A stretch of 49,853 nucleotides of DNA from Parvibaculum sp. GTDB taxonomy: Bacteria; Pseudomonadota; Alphaproteobacteria; Parvibaculales; Parvibaculaceae. The position numbers and the translations under genes were made by a program. Under the pieces are notes generated by a model. The model searched no databases. It was not told the DNA's origin and saw only the letters and a list, made by a program, of their open reading frames with translations. The DNA is taken from the NCBI GenBank assembly GCA_030649335.1, contig JAUSLL010000095.1, positions 1 through 49,853 of the forward strand. Direction: 5' to 3'. Of this stretch, positions 1-8,467 are shown in pieces (position 1 is the first letter of the stretch; every line of letters starts with the position of its first letter).

Positions 1-1
1 C

Positions 2-1570
2 ATGTTCGAGTGGTATGATTTTTTTGTCTATGGCGCGCTGGCTGCGACCTTCTCTAAACAGTTCTTCGCGGGCCTCAATGACACCTCGGCCTTTATTTTT
101 GCGCTGCTGGTGTTTGCGGCGGGATTTGCCGTGCGCCCCTTTGGTGCTCTGGTCTTCGGGCGTCTCGGCGATCTTGTCGGGCGCAAATATACGTTTCTCG
201 TTACGATCCTCATTATGGGCTTTTCCACATTTCTCGTCGGTTTGCTGCCGACATATGAAAGCGTGGGTATTCTGGCGCCCATTGCTCTTGTCATTTTGCG
301 GATGGCACAAGGGCTTGCTATCGGCGGTGAGTATGGAGGTGCCGCGACCTATGTGGCTGAGCATGCACCACACGGGCGTCGCGGCGCTTATACGTCCTGG
401 ATTCAAATGACAGCGACGGCCGGATTGTTCCTGTCCCTCATCGTTATCATGGTGTGTCGTGCGTGGATTCCGGCGGAAGACTTTGAGGCCTGGGGCTGGC
501 GTGTTCCGTTTCTGCTGTCAGTGGTGCTGCTCGGCGTATCGGTCTGGATTCGGCTGAAGCTCGACGAATCGCCTGCCTTCAAAAAAATGCAATCGGAAGG
601 CAAAGGCTCGAAAGCGCCCTTGCGTGAAAGTTTTGCACGCTGGCCCAATCTCAAGATTGTACTTGTGGCACTGTTCGGTCTCTCGATGGGTGAAGCCGTC
701 GTCTGGTACACAGGTCAGTTTTACGTCCTGATCTTTCTCACGCAGGTGCTGAATGTTGATGCTTTAACCGCAAGCATTCTGGTGGCCGGAGGTCTTGTGA
801 TCGGCACACCCTTCTTTGTGATTTTTGGGGCATTGTCCGACACGATTGGTCGCAAACCGATCATCATGGCGGGGTGCCTGCTTGCTGCACTCACCTATAT
901 GCCGATCTTTCAAGCGATTACGCATTATGCCAATCCTGCGCTTGAGCTTGCACAACTCAGCGCGCCGGTAAGCGTCGAAGCGGATCCCGACACCTGTTCG
1001 TTGCAGTTTAACCCTGTTGGTGTTGCCGCCTTCACCTCTCCTTGCGACGTGGCAAAGTCCGCGCTCGTTAAACGCGGTATTCCCTATGAGAATGTGAAAG
1101 GGTCAGGTACGGCCGCGGTAATCCATGTCGGCGGCGCGCGCATAACGTCTTATGACGCAAAAGCGGGCGATGCTGCGGAGCGAGCGGTGGTGTTTAACGC
1201 GGCGCTCAGTGAAGCGCTCGCTGAGGCGCGTTATCCGGCAGGAGCGCCGGAGGCTGATATCAATAAGCCCATGGTGATCCTGCTCATCGGCGTGCTGGTG
1301 ATTTTCGGTGCTATGACTTACGGGCCGATAGCAGCCATGCTCGTCGAACTTTTCCCGACGCGCATCCGTTATTCGTCGCTGTCACTGCCTTATCATATCG
1401 GTAATGGCTGGTTTGGCGGCTTCATGCCGCCTGTTGCCTTCGCCATCATCGCGGCGACTGGCAGCATGTATGACGGGCTTTGGTATCCGATTATTATTGC
1501 GGGCATCTGTTTTGTCGTCGGCATCTTCTTTCTGCCGGAAACAAAAGATCGCGATATCCTCAAAGACTGA
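2..1570 (+). CDS. MHS-family MFS transporter (5' partial)
   Basis: Inner-membrane secondary transporter of the metabolite:H+ symporter (MHS) branch of the major facilitator superfamily, the group of ProP and ShiA/KgtP. The visible part opens directly with FEWYDFF (residues 2-8), a motif that normally lies 15-25 residues inside these proteins, so the true start is probably left of the window. The MFS signature GRLGDLVGRK is at residues 53-62, GGEYGGAATYVAEHAP follows at 108-123, and a second DTIGRK is at 280-285. Hydrophobic segments continue to the C-terminus, which ends in the usual PETK motif. Unusual: a hydrophilic insert of about 110 residues (about 308-422) with two cysteines (332, 348) lies between two late membrane segments. 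The substrate cannot be read from sequence; organic acids or osmolytes are typical of the family. Confidence 0.88.
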   Translation: MFEWYDFFVYGALAATFSKQFFAGLNDTSAFIFALLVFAAGFAVRPFGALVFGRLGDLVGRKYTFLVTILIMGFSTFLVGLLPTYESVGILAPIALVILRMAQGLAIGGEYGGAATYVAEHAPHGRRGAYTSWIQMTATAGLFLSLIVIMVCRAWIPAEDFEAWGWRVPFLLSVVLLGVSVWIRLKLDESPAFKKMQSEGKGSKAPLRESFARWPNLKIVLVALFGLSMGEAVVWYTGQFYVLIFLTQVLNVDALTASILVAGGLVIGTPFFVIFGALSDTIGRKPIIMAGCLLAALTYMPIFQAITHYANPALELAQLSAPVSVEADPDTCSLQFNPVGVAAFTSPCDVAKSALVKRGIPYENVKGSGTAAVIHVGGARITSYDAKAGDAAERAVVFNAALSEALAEARYPAGAPEADINKPMVILLIGVLVIFGAMTYGPIAAMLVELFPTRIRYSSLSLPYHIGNGWFGGFMPPVAFAIIAATGSMYDGLWYPIIIAGICFVVGIFFLPETKDRDILKD

Positions 1571-1573
1571 GGG

Positions 1574-2203
1574 TCAATCAGCCGGAGTGGTTGATGGCGT
1601 CGTCTCGTCGGGCTTGACCGCATAGCGTGTCAGCACGCCGACTTGCGCCATCGCAAAGACGATGGTGAGTGGCATGATGCCGAACAATTTAAAGTTGACC
1701 CAGAAATCGGTCGAGAAATTGCGCCATACGATTTCGTTGATGAGTGCGAGGAGCACGAAGAAAAAGCCCCAGCGCTTGGTAAGCACCATCCAGCCTTCGT
1801 CCGTGAGGTTGAAAGCGCCGTCGAACAGCTGTTTGAGCAAAGGCTTGCCAAAGAATGCCGCTCCGAGCAACCCGCTGGCAAAGAGCAGATTGACGAGCGT
1901 GGGTTTCAGCTTGATGAACATATCATCCTGCAGCCAGAGCGTCAGTGAGCCGAACACGAGTACGAAAACGCCGGTGACGAGCGGCATGGTAGGTACACGG
2001 CGGAACCGCACGTAGGACACAATGAGTGAGGCCGCGATTGCCACCATGAAGATGCCGGTCGCATAATATATGTTCTGCGCAGGTTCATTGCCGAACAGAA
2101 CATGCGCGCGCGCGTTGGCGAGGAAGAAGACAACAAGCGGCCCGAGCTCAAGCGCCGTGCGCAGCCATTGCGGGCCGGATCTTTCTTTTGTCTTGTCTCT
2201 CAT
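1574..2203 (-). CDS. yciB: YciB/IspZ-type inner-membrane protein (septation protein A family)
   Basis: A 209-residue protein with several hydrophobic segments and the YciB/IspZ pattern: an N-terminal PLVVFFLANARA stretch, ATGIFMVA, a central TLWLQDDMFIKLKPT motif, then GKPLLKQLFDGAF and NEIVWRNFSTDFWVNFK. Length fits the family (about 180-210). Members are integral inner-membrane proteins linked to cell-envelope and septum integrity; the molecular activity is not established. Its ATG overlaps the ftsY stop by 4 bases (2200-2203), so it is the last gene of the dapF-mtaB-ftsY-yciB run and is probably translated by coupling. Confidence 0.88.
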   Translation of the reverse strand: MRDKTKERSGPQWLRTALELGPLVVFFLANARAHVLFGNEPAQNIYYATGIFMVAIAASLIVSYVRFRRVPTMPLVTGVFVLVFGSLTLWLQDDMFIKLKPTLVNLLFASGLLGAAFFGKPLLKQLFDGAFNLTDEGWMVLTKRWGFFFVLLALINEIVWRNFSTDFWVNFKLFGIMPLTIVFAMAQVGVLTRYAVKPDETTPSTTPAD

Positions 2204-3174
2204 TTTTCTTCATTCGCTCCGGTGATGGCCCGGGCAAAAGCCTTGGCGTCAAAAGGTTGTAAATCGTCGATCTGTTCACCGATGCCGATCATGTGAACCG
2301 GCAGGCCAAAACGTTTGGCGATGGCAACGAGGATGCCTCCGCGTGCGGTGCCGTCGAGTTTTGTCATGACGATGCCTGTAACGCCTGCGACCTTGCCGAA
2401 AATATCGACCTGATTGATTGCGTTCTGGCCGGTGGTGGCATCGAGTACGAGAAGCGTCGCGTGCGGTGCGTCGGGGTCGAGCTTGCGAATGACGCGCAGC
2501 ACTTTTTCGAGTTCCGCCATCAGGTCTGTCTTGTTCTGCAAGCGACCTGCGGTGTCGATGAGCAGGAGATCAGTTTTTTCCTCGCGCGCCCGCGCGAGTG
2601 CCTCGTAGGCTAATCCCGCCGCATCGCCGCCGATTTTGGTCGAGACAACCGGCACATTCAGGCGTTCGCCCCAGACTTTCAATTGCTCAACGGCGGCGGC
2701 ACGGAATGTATCACCGGCGGCGAGCATGACGCTCTTGCCCTCGGCTTTAGCGCGCGCCGCAATTTTGGCTGCTGTTGTGGTTTTGCCTGCGCCATTGACG
2801 CCGACCATCAGAACGGTGAAGGGCTTGCGCGCAGCATCAATGGTGAAAGGCAGCGCGACAGGCGCAAGGACGGCGGCGATTTCATCGGCCACGATCCCGC
2901 GGATTTCTTCAGCCGTGACTTCCTTGTCGTGACGGCCCTTGCCGACAGCGGCGACAATGTCGGCGGCGGCTTCAAGTCCGAGGTCGGCTGTGATGAGCAG
3001 GTCTTCCAACTCGCCAAGCGTTGTGCGATCGAGCTTTTTCTTGGTGAAAATACCGGTGATACCGTCCGATATATTGCGCGAGGACCGCGTCAGCCCTTCT
3101 TTCATCCGCTGAAAAAGCGAACGCTTTTTTGCGGTGTCCGGCGATGACATATCTGTGGCGTCTGTCTCACTCAT
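2200..3174 (-). CDS. ftsY: Signal recognition particle receptor FtsY
   Basis: SRP receptor GTPase. It docks ribosome-nascent-chain-SRP complexes at the membrane and reciprocally stimulates GTP hydrolysis with Ffh, which is encoded at 6871-8394. The 324 residues hold a short basic N-terminal region, the helical N domain (about 20-105) and the G domain: P-loop GVNGAGKTT (125-133), DTFRAAAVEQL (155-165), DTAGR (207-211) and TKLDGTARGG (271-280). The long acidic A domain of the E. coli protein is absent, as is usual in alphaproteobacteria. Four-base overlaps on both sides, with mtaB (3171-3174) and yciB, indicate one transcript and translational coupling. Confidence 0.97.
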   Translation of the reverse strand: MSETDATDMSSPDTAKKRSLFQRMKEGLTRSSRNISDGITGIFTKKKLDRTTLGELEDLLITADLGLEAAADIVAAVGKGRHDKEVTAEEIRGIVADEIAAVLAPVALPFTIDAARKPFTVLMVGVNGAGKTTTAAKIAARAKAEGKSVMLAAGDTFRAAAVEQLKVWGERLNVPVVSTKIGGDAAGLAYEALARAREEKTDLLLIDTAGRLQNKTDLMAELEKVLRVIRKLDPDAPHATLLVLDATTGQNAINQVDIFGKVAGVTGIVMTKLDGTARGGILVAIAKRFGLPVHMIGIGEQIDDLQPFDAKAFARAITGANEEK

Positions 3175-4451
3175 AAAGCTACGCGACCTTCAAACCTTGA
3201 TCCATCATGGGTGGCGAGATGAACCGGCAGAATATCGCCCGCATTGTAACTTGCGCCCGAAAGTCGTACCGGCGTGAATTGATGTGTGCGACCGAGGTTT
3301 TCGCTTTCCATCAGCACGGGCTTGGTCTGGCCGAGCCCTGCATTGAGATGCGCAAACAAACGTTCGCTGCCTTTGGCACGCAGGCGCTCGGCACGCGACT
3401 TGATGAGCCCACGGTTGAGTTGCGGCATACGCGCGGCAGGTGTGCCGGGGCGGGGAGAATATGGAAAGACATGAAGCCATGTAAGGCCGCATTCGTCGGC
3501 AAGACGAAGCGTGTTTTCAAACATCTCGTCGGTCTCGGTTGGGAATCCGGCGATGAAATCGGCACCGAAGGCAATGTCGGGACGGAGCTTGCGCACGTCC
3601 TCGCAGAATTTGATTGAGTCTTCGCGCGCGTGGCGACGCTTCATGCGCTTCAAAATCATGTTGTCGCCGGATTGCAGCGACAAATGCAGATGCGGCATCA
3701 GGCGTTCTTCTTCCGCGATGAGGCGCATCAGCGCGTCGTCGGCTTCGATGGAATCAATCGACGAAATGCGCAGGCGCTGTAATTCTGGCACGAGTTTCAG
3801 AATGCGCGTCGCGAGATTGCCGAGGCTCGGTGTGCCGGGCAGGTCCGCACCATATGACGTGATGTCAACGCCGGTCAGTACCACTTCGCGGTAGCCGTTT
3901 TCGACAAGGACACGCACCTGGTTGACGATTTCGCCGGCAGGTACGCTGCGCGAATTGCCGCGACCAAAGGGGATGATGCAAAAGGTGCAGCGATGATCGC
4001 AGCCGTTCTGCACCTGCACGAATGCGCGCGCACGGCCTTCAAGCCCCTGCACGAGATGGCCTGCGGTCTCTGTCACCGACATGATGTCATTGACGCGGAC
4101 GCGTTCATTGGTGTGGAGCGCCTGCGCAGGTTGCCAGCTGGCGGCACTCATCTTCTCGGCGTTGCCGAGCACGAGATCGACTTCCTGCATGGAAGAAAAA
4201 TCATCGGGCGCGATCTGAGCGGCACAACCTGTGACGATGATGCGGGCGTCGGGATTTTCGCGCCGCGCCTTGCGGATCGATTGTTTGGCTTGACGCACGG
4301 CTTCATTGGTGACAGCGCAGGTGTTGAAAACAATCGCGCCTGTAAGGCCCGCCTTCTCGGCGTGGTCTTTCATTACTTCGGATTCGTAGGTATTGAGACG
4401 GCAACCGAACGTGACAATTTCGGTGGCCTTGCCCGTGCGTTCCTCGCTCAT
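3171..4451 (-). CDS. mtaB: tRNA t6A37 methylthiotransferase MtaB
   Basis: Radical-SAM methylthiotransferase that converts t6A to ms2t6A at position 37 of ANN-decoding tRNAs. The N-terminal UPF0004 domain carries three cluster cysteines in TFGCRLN (C17), FNTCAVT (C45) and VTGCAAQ (C76). The radical SAM motif is CDHRCTFC (C151, C155, C158), and a C-terminal region of about 60 residues fits a TRAM RNA-binding domain. Length (426) suits MtaB rather than MiaB (about 440-480), and the CRLN signature (CQMN in MiaB) also favours MtaB. It overlaps dapF and ftsY by 4 bases on each side. The dapF-mtaB-ftsY order is common in alphaproteobacteria. Confidence 0.93.
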   Translation of the reverse strand: MSEERTGKATEIVTFGCRLNTYESEVMKDHAEKAGLTGAIVFNTCAVTNEAVRQAKQSIRKARRENPDARIIVTGCAAQIAPDDFSSMQEVDLVLGNAEKMSAASWQPAQALHTNERVRVNDIMSVTETAGHLVQGLEGRARAFVQVQNGCDHRCTFCIIPFGRGNSRSVPAGEIVNQVRVLVENGYREVVLTGVDITSYGADLPGTPSLGNLATRILKLVPELQRLRISSIDSIEADDALMRLIAEEERLMPHLHLSLQSGDNMILKRMKRRHAREDSIKFCEDVRKLRPDIAFGADFIAGFPTETDEMFENTLRLADECGLTWLHVFPYSPRPGTPAARMPQLNRGLIKSRAERLRAKGSERLFAHLNAGLGQTKPVLMESENLGRTHQFTPVRLSGASYNAGDILPVHLATHDGSRFEGRVAL

Positions 4452-5317
4452 GCGAGTTCACCATTGAGGAAACGCTGGTCGAGGTTGCCTTCATAGTCGA
4501 GGGTCGCGGGGCCGGTCATATAGATGTGATTGTCGCTTTCGCGCCATTCCATCTGCAAGTCGCCGCCGGGCAGCGAGACAGTAATATTGCGTTCGGTCTT
4601 GCGACGACGGACGGCGGCAACAACAGTGGCGCAAGCGGCTGTGCCGCAAGCGAGTGTCAGGCCCGCTGCTCGCTCCCACACCTTGATGCGGATATGGGTG
4701 CGGTCGATGACTTGTGCGACCGAGATATTGGCGCGCTCTGGAAAAAGCGGATGGTTTTCAAGCATCGGCCCGATGCGGCCCAAGTCGATTGTGTCGAGAT
4801 CGTCCACGAAAAAGATCGCGTGCGGATTGCCAACATTGACGACGGCGGGGGAGTGCATGAGCGGCGCACCGAGAGGGCCGACTTCGAGTTCGATGGCGCG
4901 GGTGTCCTGAAACTCTTCCGACAATGGAATTTCGTTCCACTTCAGGCGCGGCTCGCCCATGTCCACTGTGATGAGGGCATCGGCGCTGGCACTGGCGACA
5001 AGGTCGCCGCCCAATGTTTCGATGGTAACGGCGTCCTTGCCGGTTTCGTCGAGCAGGATCTGGCCAATGCAGCGCGTGGCATTGCCGCAAGCCTCGACGA
5101 TGCCGCCGTCGGGATTGCGGATGCCCATGAAGACGTCGCCGCCGTGGCGCGCCTTTTCGATGGTGATGAACTGGTCGCAGCCGATGCCGGTCTCGCGGTT
5201 GGCGATGGCGCGGACAAGGCTTTCGTTCAAATTCAGCGCATGCGTCCGCAGGTCCAGCACGACGAAATCGTTGCCAAGGCCGTTCATCTTGCGAAAGGGG
5301 ACGCCGCTCTCTGCCAT
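4448..5317 (-). CDS. dapF: Diaminopimelate epimerase
   Basis: Cofactor-independent epimerase interconverting LL- and meso-diaminopimelate, supplying lysine and the peptidoglycan cross-linking residue. The N-terminus FRKMNGLGNDFVV is diagnostic. The two catalytic cysteines lie in EACGNATRC and LACGTAAC, one in each of the two pseudo-symmetric halves. An in-frame ATG 39 bases upstream (5356) would add 13 residues with no family resemblance, so the ATG at 5317 is chosen, giving 289 residues. First gene of a minus-strand run with mtaB, ftsY and yciB. It is divergent from the CinA-like gene, and the 125-base gap between them must hold both promoters. Confidence 0.95.
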   Translation of the reverse strand: MAESGVPFRKMNGLGNDFVVLDLRTHALNLNESLVRAIANRETGIGCDQFITIEKARHGGDVFMGIRNPDGGIVEACGNATRCIGQILLDETGKDAVTIETLGGDLVASASADALITVDMGEPRLKWNEIPLSEEFQDTRAIELEVGPLGAPLMHSPAVVNVGNPHAIFFVDDLDTIDLGRIGPMLENHPLFPERANISVAQVIDRTHIRIKVWERAAGLTLACGTAACATVVAAVRRRKTERNITVSLPGGDLQMEWRESDNHIYMTGPATLDYEGNLDQRFLNGELA

Positions 5318-5442
5318 GATGGCCGGTATATGGTCCTTTTTGCCGTGAATTTCCACTGGTTTGCGCGTTGTCGGGCTTTTGTCGCACGGCTACTGTGCCG
5401 CGCAACGCCTATCCGCGAAACCCGCCAGAAGGACATTATGAC

Positions 5443-5940
5443 ATGCAGACGCTTCTCCCGCTTGCTCAAGAGATCGCCGTATTGCTGAAAGCGCGGGGAG
5501 ACACGGTGGCGGTGTCGGAATCGTCAACCGGCGGGCTGGTGTCTGCAGCCCTTTTGTCGGTGCCGGGCGCGTCGGCCTATTTCCTCGGCGGCGCGGTCGT
5601 TTACACCAAGAAGGCGCGTGAAGTGCTGATTGATCTTCCCGCCGAAAAGCTCATTGCAGCAGGGGCTCAGAAGCCTTTGAGCGAGGCTTTCGTGACGCTG
5701 CTCTCGGGTACTTTGCGGGATCAGTTTTCGTCCACTTGGGCGCTTGCTGAAATCGGCGCGACAGGGCCTGCGGGTAGCCGCTACGGCGATCCCGCCGGTA
5801 CTGCCTGCCTTGCCATTGCAGGGCCTGACGGGCTTTCGCAGGCCGTCACGGTGAGCACCGGCGTGCTTGATGACCGCGAGGCCAATATGCGGGCCTTTGC
5901 CGCCGCAAGTCTCAGGCTTCTTCTTGAAAACCTGAAATAA
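5443..5940 (+). CDS. CinA C-terminal domain protein (nicotinamide-nucleotide amidohydrolase family)
   Basis: Stand-alone CinA C-terminal domain, the PncC fold that deamidates NMN to nicotinate mononucleotide in pyridine-nucleotide recycling. Signatures: VSESSTGGLVSAAL with the catalytic-region serines near the N-terminus, FLGGAVVYTKKAR, and GATGPAG. No N-terminal molybdopterin-like CinA domain is present. The ATG at 5443 is preferred over an upstream in-frame start at 5368 because AGAAGGA sits about 9 bases ahead of it and the homologous region begins there, giving 165 residues, normal for PncC/YgaD. Activity on NMN is inferred from the family. Confidence 0.88.
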   Translation: MQTLLPLAQEIAVLLKARGDTVAVSESSTGGLVSAALLSVPGASAYFLGGAVVYTKKAREVLIDLPAEKLIAAGAQKPLSEAFVTLLSGTLRDQFSSTWALAEIGATGPAGSRYGDPAGTACLAIAGPDGLSQAVTVSTGVLDDREANMRAFAAASLRLLLENLK

Positions 5941-5941
5941 A

Positions 5942-6283
5942 TCAACCGTTTGCGGTTTTTGACGGTGTGATGTCCGAGCCTGGCGGCACCCAGCCCAGCG
6001 CCTCGACGAGGTCCTGCTGCATGCGGTTCAGTGTCTCGACTACTTTGACATTGGCTTTGTAGGCCTCGGCGGCCTGACGGAACTCGGTCACGCCTTGCAG
6101 CAGATCGTCTTCCGGTGCTGCGCCTGTGTCGTTGATAACCGCGGGGTTTTCGTTGTTCGAGGGCGCAGGCGCAAGGGTGCTTGCCGCGCGGGCTGTCACC
6201 CGTGAAATCGTGTCTGCCGCTTCGGCGGCGTTGGCGGAGGCTGTCTGCATTCCGCCGATGGCGATTGCAACAGCGTCAGTCAT
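5942..6283 (-). CDS. Small flagellar rod-like protein (FlgC/FlgE-type terminal helices)
   Basis: A 113-residue protein. The N-terminus AIAIGGMQTASANAAEAADT resembles the N-terminal helix of flagellar rod/hook proteins (AxxxxxSGMxAxxxR...A.NIAN), but lacks the asparagine-rich NIAN box. The C-terminal helix GVTEFRQAAEAYKANVKVVE matches the rod C-terminal pattern (xAxxAYxANxKVxxT). The whole middle domain of FlgC-type proteins is missing, leaving two amphipathic helices joined by a Pro/Asn-rich linker (about 40-57). No other flagellar gene is in the window. It starts inside the stop of the 87-residue gene upstream (ATGA overlap, 6280-6283). The rod-like assignment is pattern-based; a role in a flagellum is inference. 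Confidence 0.68.
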   Translation of the reverse strand: MTDAVAIAIGGMQTASANAAEAADTISRVTARAASTLAPAPSNNENPAVINDTGAAPEDDLLQGVTEFRQAAEAYKANVKVVETLNRMQQDLVEALGWVPPGSDITPSKTANG

Positions 6284-6543
6284 GGCTGGTTGACCTTCGA
6301 TGCGCCGCTGCTGTCATAAGTCGGCAAGGCGGGGGTCGAGGCCGTGGTGGCCGCCGCCGTCTGTTTGATGGCTGACAGGGTGGCGCCGGACATATGCGGG
6401 CTTGGTGAGATGACCGCCGGTCCGAAATGGTCTTCCTTGCCACCTGCGGCCGGGCGCAGCGGGGCGTAGGCGGCGCCGGTGTTGGACTTATAAGAGGTGA
6501 CAATTGACGCCGTTGGCGTCACAGGGCTTACGAGGTCGCTCAT
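6280..6543 (-). CDS. Hypothetical 87-residue protein
   Basis: Small Ser/Thr/Ala/Pro-rich protein without signal peptide, membrane segment or motif that I recognise. It is kept as a gene because its stop overlaps the start of the flagellar rod-like gene by 4 bases on the same strand, and because the AT-rich stretch just upstream (about 6590-6665) could hold a promoter for the pair. The low-complexity composition suggests a disordered protein. Function unknown; a partner role with the rod-like protein is only inferred from the overlap. Confidence 0.55.
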   Translation of the reverse strand: MSDLVSPVTPTASIVTSYKSNTGAAYAPLRPAAGGKEDHFGPAVISPSPHMSGATLSAIKQTAAATTASTPALPTYDSSGASKVNQP

Positions 6544-6870
6544 GTGGGAATCCTAGGGTACGCAACAATACAAAGAACGAAGCCCTACCCTGCCATAGGG
6601 GCTTTAAGGTCTTGTTATGAAATTGGGTCGCATTTTATTAACTAAAATGTAAATTAAGTTAATTACATCGGCCGAACCGCGGCTTATCGGGACTCCGGTT
6701 GACTTGTGGAGCCTTGCGGCCTAGTTTCCGCCGACTTTCGGGACATTTAACGCGCCCCGACCAGCCTCAGGCATAGCGCCGGGGTCAACATCCGCCGGCG
6801 ATATTCGCTCGCGGGTGCGTTTTTGCTTTGGCGTTTGGTGCGCTTTTGACGATTGGGACTGACGGAACCG
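6544..6870. promoter_or_regulatory. Divergent intergenic region between the rod-like pair and ffh
   Basis: 327 bases without a credible gene. An AT-rich tract with four TTAA tetramers (6604, 6638, 6654, 6659) lies on the side of the minus-strand small genes. On the ffh side, TTGACT (6699-6704), 17 bases, then TAGTTT (6722-6727) is a weak sigma-70-type candidate that would give a leader of about 140 bases to ffh. No terminator or stable dyad seen. Confidence 0.35.
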
Positions 6871-8394
6871 ATGTTTGAGAACCTCACAGGTCGCCTGGGC
6901 GACGTCTTCGGAAAGCTCAGAGGGCGCGGCGCGCTCTCCGAAGCTGACGTTGACGACGCTTTGCGCGAAGTGCGACGTGCGCTTCTTGAAGCCGACGTTG
7001 CGCTGCCTGTGGTCAAGGAATTCATCGACCGTGTGAAGCCGCGCGCCATCGGTGCGGATGTTCTCAAATCCGTTACGCCGGGCCAGCAGGTCATCAAGAT
7101 CGTCCATGACGAATTGATCGAGATGCTGGGTGGCACAGGCGACACGTCGCTGTCGCTGCAGGCGGCTCCTCCTGTCGCCATCATGATGATCGGCTTGCAG
7201 GGCTCGGGCAAAACAACATCGACCGCCAAGATCGCCAAACGCTTTGAAGCGCGCGACAAACGCCGCGTGCTGATGGCCTCGCTCGATACGCGCCGTCCGG
7301 CGGCGCAAGAGCAGTTAAAAATTCTCGGTGAGCAGACAGGCGTTGCGACGCTGCCGATCATCGCGGGCCAACAGCCCGTGCAGATCGCGCGCCGCGCCAT
7401 TGAAGCGGCCAAGCTTGGCGGCTTCGATATTGTCATGCTCGACACAGCCGGTCGCATCCATGTGGATGAAGACCTGATGGCGGAAGTCGCGCAGGTGCGC
7501 GACGTTGCCAATCCGCATGAGACACTTCTCGTGGCCGACAGCCTGACCGGTCAGGACGCGGTCAATGTGGCGATGCAGTTCAAAGAACGCATCGGCATCA
7601 CAGGTATCGTCCTGACACGGACGGATGGCGACGGGCGCGGCGGTGCGGCGCTTTCCATGCGTTCGGTCACGGGCGTGCCGATCAAATTGCTCGGCACCGG
7701 CGAAAAGCTCGATCAACTCGAAGATTTCCGCGCCGACCGCGTGGCGGGCCGCATTCTCGGCATGGGCGACGTGGTCAGCCTCGTCGAGAAAGCCGCAGAA
7801 ACGATCGACGCTGACAAAGCGAATAAGATCGCGGCCAAAATGAAGAAGGGTCAGTTCGACCTTGATGACATGGCCGAACAGCTGGCGCAGATGAAGCGCA
7901 TGGGCGGCATGAAGGGCGTGCTCGGCATGTTGCCCGGTATGGCCAAAGCCCAGACGGCAGCCGCCAGCGCCCACCTCGACGATAAAGTTGTGCGCCGTCA
8001 GGCCGCCATCATTTCGTCGATGACAAAGGCTGAGCGCCGTAACCCTGCTTTGCTGAACGCGAGCCGCAAACGCCGCGTGGCATCAGGCTCGGGCACAGAA
8101 GTGCAGGAAATTAATCGTCTGCTGAAATTGCATCGGCAGATGGCCGATATGATGAAGCAGATGGCTCGCCAGAAGGGCGGCGGCATGCTCGGCAAATTAT
8201 TCGGTGCAGGCGGTGGCATGCCGGACCTGCCGCCGGAAGTGGCAAACAATCCCGAGGCGCTGAAAAACATGCTGCCCAAGGGTGGCTTGCCAAATGGTTT
8301 GCCCGGCGGTCTTCCGGGTCTGCCCGGATTGCCGGGTGCAGGGCGCGGCGGTTTTTCCGGCTTACCCGGATTGCCCGGCGGCAAGAAGAAATAG
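6871..8394 (+). CDS. ffh: Signal recognition particle protein Ffh (SRP54)
   Basis: GTPase and signal-sequence-binding subunit of SRP; partner of FtsY. N domain at the start (MFENLTGRLG), G domain with P-loop GLQGSGKTT, DTRRPAAQEQL, DTAGR and TRTDGDGRGGAA, then the Met-rich M domain (KRMGGMKGVLGMLPGM and MADMMKQMARQKGGGM). The ATG at 6871 is used rather than one 18 bases upstream because the family begins at MFENL; this gives 507 residues. The tail beyond about residue 465 is an irregular run of Gly-Leu-Pro-Gly units ending in KKK, longer than in E. coli (453 aa). First gene of ffh-rpsP-rimM-trmD-rplS. Confidence 0.97.
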   Translation: MFENLTGRLGDVFGKLRGRGALSEADVDDALREVRRALLEADVALPVVKEFIDRVKPRAIGADVLKSVTPGQQVIKIVHDELIEMLGGTGDTSLSLQAAPPVAIMMIGLQGSGKTTSTAKIAKRFEARDKRRVLMASLDTRRPAAQEQLKILGEQTGVATLPIIAGQQPVQIARRAIEAAKLGGFDIVMLDTAGRIHVDEDLMAEVAQVRDVANPHETLLVADSLTGQDAVNVAMQFKERIGITGIVLTRTDGDGRGGAALSMRSVTGVPIKLLGTGEKLDQLEDFRADRVAGRILGMGDVVSLVEKAAETIDADKANKIAAKMKKGQFDLDDMAEQLAQMKRMGGMKGVLGMLPGMAKAQTAAASAHLDDKVVRRQAAIISSMTKAERRNPALLNASRKRRVASGSGTEVQEINRLLKLHRQMADMMKQMARQKGGGMLGKLFGAGGGMPDLPPEVANNPEALKNMLPKGGLPNGLPGGLPGLPGLPGAGRGGFSGLPGLPGGKKK

Positions 8395-8467
8395 ATTTCG
8401 AGATCCTGAGTTCAACACGTTCACCAAGTTCAAAAAGTTTCTGAATTTCACTGGAAGGTAGATACAT

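Noticed and set aside
6604-6662. CtrA-type binding site (TTAA-N7-TTAA) ahead of the flagellar rod-like pair
   Set aside because: Four TTAA tetramers are present, but the gaps are 30, 12 and 1 bases; none has the 7-base spacing.
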